Assembly: GCA_016930175.1 (NCBI GenBank)
Contig: JAFGHJ010000023.1
Location: forward strand, 1 to 64,000
From: Caldifarciminota bacterium
GTDB lineage: Bacteria > Hydrothermota > UBA3072
Length of the DNA: 64,000 nt
Direction of reading: 5' to 3'
Part shown: positions 60,559-64,000 of the stretch, piece by piece
How positions within the stretch are numbered: position 1 is the first letter of the stretch
How the letters are laid out: each line of letters starts with the position of its first letter
The notes under the pieces: generated by a model
What the model saw: only the letters and a program-made list of their open reading frames with translations
The model's database searches: none
What the model was told of the DNA's origin: nothing
Program-made: the position numbers and the translations under genes

Positions 60559-61946
60559 TTTGACTCCAGGTTTATCTCGGAGATTATTTCCTTGGTGCAT
60601 TTTGGCAGTTTCCAAGCGTAGTACTTATATCCCAAATTTAGTAATAAACCCAGCCAGTAAAGAGATCTTGTCCCGTTTAACCTGCCTAATACCGATTTGA
60701 GCTTGTATGTTTCTCTCCATGCCCAGTGCAGTCCTTCTTCGAGTTCTTCCGGTTTCATATTTTTCGGTTTATATACCACGTGCTCGACATCGTACATAGA
60801 CCAGTCGTATTCTATTATCCTTTTTTCTTCTTCAAGTTTTTTGAATATAGGTGTGCCCGGATAGGGAGTAAAAACAGAATATCTCGGCAGGTCGATTTTT
60901 ATCTTATCTATAAATTCTACAGTTCTTTCAAAAACGCCTTTGTCTTCGTGGTCTGTTCCGAAAAGGAAAGTTCCGTTAACCCGTATCCCATTGTCGTGGA
61001 GATTCCTTAAAAGATCCGAATACTTAGTTACTATTTTTGGATTCTTATGAATTTCTTTTAGACTGTCGGGAGAAATCGTTTCAAATCCAATTAAAAGTCC
61101 TTTGCAGCCGCTTTCTGCAACTGCGTCAAGGATTTCTTTGTCGAACAGCGCGTTTGCGGTCGAAAGACCGAACCAGCTTTTTTTAAGCGGTTTTAAACCT
61201 TCCAAGAGTTCTTTCGAATATTCTTTATCTCCGAGTAGATGAACGTCAATGAATACTACTTCGTTGCCGTCGAGGGTTTTTATTTCTTCGAGTATTTTTG
61301 ATACGGGACGTTTAAAGTAATTCTTTCTCCACACATTAGGGACAGCGCAAAAACTACAATTGCAGGGACATCCTCTTGTAGCCATCATTGAATTCAGAGT
61401 TATATAAGAATTCTTTTTTAATAAATCTCTTTTTGGTATAGGAATATTTTCGGTCGGGAAATTTCCCGGGTCTTCATAGATTCTTTTCATTTTATTTTGA
61501 GAAAAATCTCGAAGCAGTTCCGGAAAAACTCTTTCAGCAAAGCCGACAACGACGCTGTCGGCATGGCTGAGAGCTTCCTCGGGCATAAGCGTCGGATGTA
61601 CACCTCCGAGAACTACGGGAATCCCTTTTTGTCTATAATTATCGGCAATCGCGTAGGCTCTCGTAGAAGTTGCGGTCATAGCGCTGATCCCAACCAGGTC
61701 GGGATCAAAATTTAGTGAGCTTAAATTATCGGTTCCTTCGTCCAATATCTTAAGGTTAATATTAAGGTCTTTGGGTATTAGAGAAGCAAGATAGGTCAGA
61801 GTTAACGGGGCATACCTCAAGGACTTTTTAAATATGCCGGTCTTGGCTCTGTGTATTGCGCCCGCGGGCAGAATCAAAAGGAGGTTAAAACAATTGTTAG
61901 TAATTCGGGATTTTCGTTTTAACGAATCAATTTTATTCCTATACAT
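60555..61946 (-). CDS. B12-binding-domain radical SAM protein (first copy)
   Basis: The ATG at 61946 lies eight bases after AAGGAGG; a GTG two codons earlier is too close to that site. The 463-residue protein has a cobalamin-binding-type domain (about residues 20-150, GISAMTATSTRAYAIAD and VVLGGVHPTLMPEEA), radical SAM cysteines Cys193, Cys197 and Cys200 (CPCNCSFC), and FTPYPGTPIFKKLEEEKR near the C-terminus. As the promoter-proximal gene it may start the pathway. It shares order and motifs with the next gene, so the pair probably arose by duplication and acts on successive intermediates or as a heterodimer. Confidence 0.88.
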   Translation of the reverse strand: MYRNKIDSLKRKSRITNNCFNLLLILPAGAIHRAKTGIFKKSLRYAPLTLTYLASLIPKDLNINLKILDEGTDNLSSLNFDPDLVGISAMTATSTRAYAIADNYRQKGIPVVLGGVHPTLMPEEALSHADSVVVGFAERVFPELLRDFSQNKMKRIYEDPGNFPTENIPIPKRDLLKKNSYITLNSMMATRGCPCNCSFCAVPNVWRKNYFKRPVSKILEEIKTLDGNEVVFIDVHLLGDKEYSKELLEGLKPLKKSWFGLSTANALFDKEILDAVAESGCKGLLIGFETISPDSLKEIHKNPKIVTKYSDLLRNLHDNGIRVNGTFLFGTDHEDKGVFERTVEFIDKIKIDLPRYSVFTPYPGTPIFKKLEEEKRIIEYDWSMYDVEHVVYKPKNMKPEELEEGLHWAWRETYKLKSVLGRLNGTRSLYWLGLLLNLGYKYYAWKLPKCTKEIISEINLESK

Positions 61947-62010
61947 TTTCACCGCCTCCTTAATACTTTAATTTTGTCAATCCACGGTTGTCTTTTAATA
62001 TTATTCAGAG

Positions 62011-62029
62011 TACTTTGCTATACAAAGTA
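62011..62029. promoter_or_regulatory. perfect inverted repeat (candidate operator) at the six-gene operon start
   Basis: TACTTTG, five bases, then CAAAGTA form an exact 7-bp inverted repeat. It touches the -10 element and covers the expected transcription start (about 62022) of the minus-strand promoter, the usual place for a dimeric repressor site. A hairpin at the 5' end of the mRNA is the alternative. Confidence 0.5.
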
Positions 62030-62056
62030 TTATAATCATTTTTTTTATTTTGTCAA
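62029..62056 (-). promoter_or_regulatory. consensus promoter of the six-gene biosynthetic operon
   Basis: On the minus strand TTGACA (62056-62051) and TATAAT (62034-62029) are 16 bases apart and both match the consensus exactly. A second TTGACA (61980-61975) lacks a matching -10. The leader to the first ATG is about 76 bases. Confidence 0.65.
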
Positions 62057-62170
62057 GGGGTTTTTTGAAATTCAGGTGTGAGGGTTCGTGTATGAACTTG
62101 AAATTAAAGGATTTTGATTGTTGGTGATTGGGTCGTAAAATATGAGAGTATACGCCCGCGACGTTTAAGG

Positions 62171-62200
62171 AAAAAAGTGGGGCTATCATAGCCCCACTTT
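62171..62200 (-). terminator. rho-independent terminator of the cyclophilin gene
   Basis: A perfect 12-bp stem (62174-62185 with 62189-62200, sequence AAAGTGGGGCTA) and a 3-base loop are followed on the minus strand by six T, 33 bases after the cyclophilin stop. Confidence 0.85.
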
Positions 62201-62232
62201 GAATTTTGCAAAAGTTTTTATTTCTTTGTTTT

Positions 62233-62919
62233 TTATTTTCCGCAGCCGCAGCCGCCTGCACCGCCGCTCGGGTTCTTTTCTCTTTCCGGTTTTTCTGTTT
62301 CCTCTGCATCGTCTGTCTTAGTTGTATCTGAGATTTCAGTTTTCTCTTCTTCTTTCTCTTTCATATATACTTTTTTCATCGTTACGTTTTCGATAGGACG
62401 GTCGTTTTTGTCTGTTTTAACCTGAGCAATCTTTTCTACCACGTCCATCCCATTTATTACCTGTCCGACGATCGTGTATTTCCCGTCGAGGAAGTCTAAT
62501 GTTTTCAGACATATATAAAACTGGGAACCGTTCCTGTCGTCCGCGGCTTTCGCGAGCGCGACTGTACCTTTTAGATGTTTTAGCTCTTTTGAATATTCGT
62601 CATTAAGGTAGTAACCCGGACCTCCGGTTCCGTCATTTGCCGGGTTGTTATCCTTTGTAAGAGGATCTCCTCCCTGAATGACGAAGTCGGGAACGACTCT
62701 ATGAAAAGTGGTGCCGTTATAGAACTCTTGATTAACTAATTTTACTATATTATCTACGTTTAGCGAAGCCGCGTCGGGGAAGAGTCCAAATTCAATCGTT
62801 CCGAAATCTGTTTCAATTACAACTATATAATCTGACTTTTCCGCTTTTTCTACCTGATCTACGGCGTAGAGCGGGTAGCTTGCTAAGATTAAAAACGCAA
62901 TAACAAGAAATTTTTTCAT
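62233..62919 (-). CDS. secreted cyclophilin-type peptidyl-prolyl isomerase with Cys-rich tail
   Basis: This 228-residue protein has a signal peptide (about residues 1-19, ending PLYAV) and a cyclophilin domain (about 30-190) with FYNGTTFHRVVPDFVIQGGDP containing the catalytic Arg, and GSQFYICL. An acidic low-complexity linker follows and the chain ends GGAGGCGCGK. The terminal GCGCG motif could bind a metal or join a thiol partner, which is inference. It has its own promoter and terminator and a GGAGGAG ribosome site. It likely assists folding in the periplasm, alongside the three parvulins elsewhere in the window. Confidence 0.93.
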   Translation of the reverse strand: MKKFLVIAFLILASYPLYAVDQVEKAEKSDYIVVIETDFGTIEFGLFPDAASLNVDNIVKLVNQEFYNGTTFHRVVPDFVIQGGDPLTKDNNPANDGTGGPGYYLNDEYSKELKHLKGTVALAKAADDRNGSQFYICLKTLDFLDGKYTIVGQVINGMDVVEKIAQVKTDKNDRPIENVTMKKVYMKEKEEEKTEISDTTKTDDAEETEKPEREKNPSGGAGGCGCGK

Positions 62920-62950
62920 TTACTCCTCCTTTACTGTGTTTTTGTTTATG

Positions 62951-62978
62951 AGTATATAATGCATGGAAAATTTGTCAA
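62951..62978 (-). promoter_or_regulatory. promoter of the cyclophilin gene
   Basis: On the minus strand TTGACA (62978-62973) and TATACT (62956-62951) are 16 bases apart, about 30 bases before the ATG. Confidence 0.6.
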
Positions 62979-62999
62979 CACCCCCACACCCCACCAAAA

Positions 63000-63190
63000 C
63001 TGAAATTGGACGCAGATTAACGCAGATCAAGAAGATTTATTTTAAAAAAAACAACCCACTTACCAAAAACTACTTGAAACAGAAAGGGTAGAAAGATACA
63101 TTTGTGTTATTAGTTCTAAAAAAGTGGGGTGTTGGGTAGTTAATAAAATCCTAAGAATCTGCGTTTATCTGCGTACTAATATAGGGGTGG
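63000..63190. repeat. ACGCAGAT-type repeats flanking a short gap
   Basis: A GGACGCAGATTAACGCAGAT-type block lies at about 63008-63027, and its reverse complement AATCTGCGTTTATCTGCG at about 63155-63172. Between them is a CATTTGTGTTATTAG-type block (about 63097-63111). No gene is supported. Confidence 0.6.
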
Positions 63191-63205
63191 GTAGGGTTTT
63201 AGGGG

Positions 63206-63619
63206 TTATTCTTGATGTGCCTGGTATCCGGCTTTGGAGAAAGTGCCCGGGTAGGCGTGGTCGCCCATGGTAAAACTAAAATCGACGTAGTTGATTCCGT
63301 CGATTTCTAAAAGCGAAACACCCGATTTTACGATGTAATCTTCCGCTCCCGTGGTTCCCATAGATTGGGTCAAGTAAAAGTCGTTTATTACCGTGAGGTA
63401 TACTGTGTCGGCGGATATCTTTACTAATTTTAGTTTCGGAGGATATAGATACGGAGGTTCATCTTCAGGCGCCGCAAAAGTTTCCGGATCCTTATCCGAA
63501 CCGTTTAATTCATGTATTTTTTCGATTACTTTAGCTTCTAATGTTTTGGGTGTTTTTTTCGTGCAGCTTAACGTTAAAATCAAAAGTAATAAAAATAAAT
63601 ATTTAAACAGTCCAGGAAT
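63206..63619 (-). CDS. small lipoprotein of unknown function, AUU start proposed
   Basis: The frame encodes a convincing lipoprotein signal (PGLFKYLFLLLLILTLSC). Usual start codons allow only a TTG inside the hydrophobic core (63583), which would destroy it. AAGGAGG at 63634-63628 lies eight bases before an ATT codon at 63619, so translation probably starts at AUU. The 137-residue product has a Pro-rich linker (PEDEPPYLYPPKLKL) and a beta-rich domain (ISADTVYLTVINDFYLT, YVDFSFTMGDHAYPG). I recognise no family. It follows the edge gene on the same strand by about 50 bases. Confidence 0.6.
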   Translation of the reverse strand: MPGLFKYLFLLLLILTLSCTKKTPKTLEAKVIEKIHELNGSDKDPETFAAPEDEPPYLYPPKLKLVKISADTVYLTVINDFYLTQSMGTTGAEDYIVKSGVSLLEIDGINYVDFSFTMGDHAYPGTFSKAGYQAHQE

Positions 63620-63672
63620 ACGCTCTGCCTCCTTCTATATTTTTTATAAGATATGGTTTCATTTTTATTGGT

Positions 63673-64000
63673 TTACTTTTCGTAGGATTCACTTAAGAAA
63701 GCAGTAAAGTTTTCGTAGAAGTTGTTGTTAATCTCTTCTTTAACTTTGTCCAGAGCCCTTCCTTTGACAGATGCGGCAGATACATGTCCTTCTCTTGCGC
63801 TTGCTGTATAGGTATTCATGGTGTTACCTGTCATTGCGTTTGTCACGTCGATGGTTAGCTCCCAGCGGACAAAATCTCCTTCTCGAGGAAATTCGAGAGG
63901 AGTTATATCAAGGGCACCTTTGATTATAATGTCCGGATTCTGTTCGCCCGCGCTCATTCCTATTTGGTTTACCACCTCTCTTAAATAAGAAGAAAGTTTT
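63673..64000 (-). CDS. partial gene of unknown function, cut by the window end
   Basis: The frame is open from the right edge to TAA at 63673-63675, giving at least 108 residues. Visible phrases are KLSSYLREVVNQIGMSAGE, DITPLEFPREGDFVRWEL and SAREGHVSAASVKGRALD. The alternation suggests a beta-rich core and a final helix. A GTG at 63975 could start a 100-residue protein, but it has no clear ribosome site and the reading continues upstream with sensible composition, so the 5' end is probably outside. No family recognised. Confidence 0.55.
   Translation of the reverse strand, partial: KLSSYLREVVNQIGMSAGEQNPDIIIKGALDITPLEFPREGDFVRWELTIDVTNAMTGNTMNTYTASAREGHVSAASVKGRALDKVKEEINNNFYENFTAFLSESYEK

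Noticed and set aside
62001..62309. 102-residue minus-strand frame between the biosynthetic operon and the cyclophilin gene
   Set aside because: It crosses the terminator and the operon promoter and is an out-of-frame reading of the cyclophilin tail.

Overview
The window looks like the chromosome of an uncultivated, AT-rich, didermic and probably anaerobic bacterium. The outer membrane is shown by a TonB-dependent receptor, an OmpA-family barrel, a type IV pilus secretin, lipoproteins and periplasmic prolyl isomerases. An SprA-like giant barrel, a PorU/gingipain-like C25 peptidase and secreted proteins with C-terminal sorting-type domains point to a type IX secretion system. Together with the Fe-S ATPases this suggests an FCB-affiliated candidate phylum of the WOR-3/Stahlbacteria or Cloacimonadota kind. 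The taxonomic guess is inference from gene content only.

Layout. 0-3.8 kb (minus): a Fur-box-controlled operon for Fe-S or metal-cluster proteins (DUF5320-like protein, methyltransferase, two ferredoxins, a tandem-fused MinD-type ATPase). 4.1-14.1 kb (plus): three parvulin-type prolyl isomerases, pdxA and the SprA-like translocon. 14.1-18.5 kb (minus): pilMNOPQ, followed by a lipoyl/octanoyl transferase. 19.7-26.5 kb (plus): Hsp20, HtrA with a Glu in the Asp position, a group-2 sigma factor that seems to start at AUA, a degenerate LytM protein, thiC and a TonB receptor. 26.9-28.5 kb: formiminotransferase and cyclodeaminase. 28.6 kb: tRNA-Lys. 28.7-38.8 kb: cNMP-binding protein, OmpA-like protein, UvrD/PcrA helicase, gatCAB and uvrA. 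39-46.8 kb: zinc-ribbon M48 protease, a secreted protein of unknown function, an NSS transporter with homoserine dehydrogenase, and a secreted double CBM9-like protein. 46.8-51.2 kb (minus): a 54-aa Trm112-like protein, the C25 peptidase and a LOG-like protein. 51.5-54.3 kb: ECF sigma factor, membrane partner, YbjQ-like protein and a GGDEF protein. 54.6 kb: tRNA-Leu. 54.55-61.95 kb (minus): a six-gene overlapping operon. 62.2-64 kb (minus): a secreted cyclophilin, a lipoprotein and a gene cut by the window edge.

The most unusual unit is the six-gene operon at 54.55-61.95 kb. It holds two paralogous B12-type radical SAM enzymes, two GNAT-like proteins, a GH3-type acyl-adenylating enzyme and a third radical SAM protein. 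All the genes overlap, and one strong promoter with a perfect inverted repeat at the start site drives them. The operon ends antisense to tRNA-Leu, so the last protein carries a tail translated from the tRNA complement. It looks like an uncharacterised biosynthetic pathway, possibly on a tRNA-linked island.

Most gaps between operons hold short dispersed repeats of several families (CACAGAG, CACAAAG, ACGCAGAT and AGCTAAAAGC types). They recur across the window in both orientations and are not explained by genes. No CRISPR array, transposase, rRNA or phage gene was seen.
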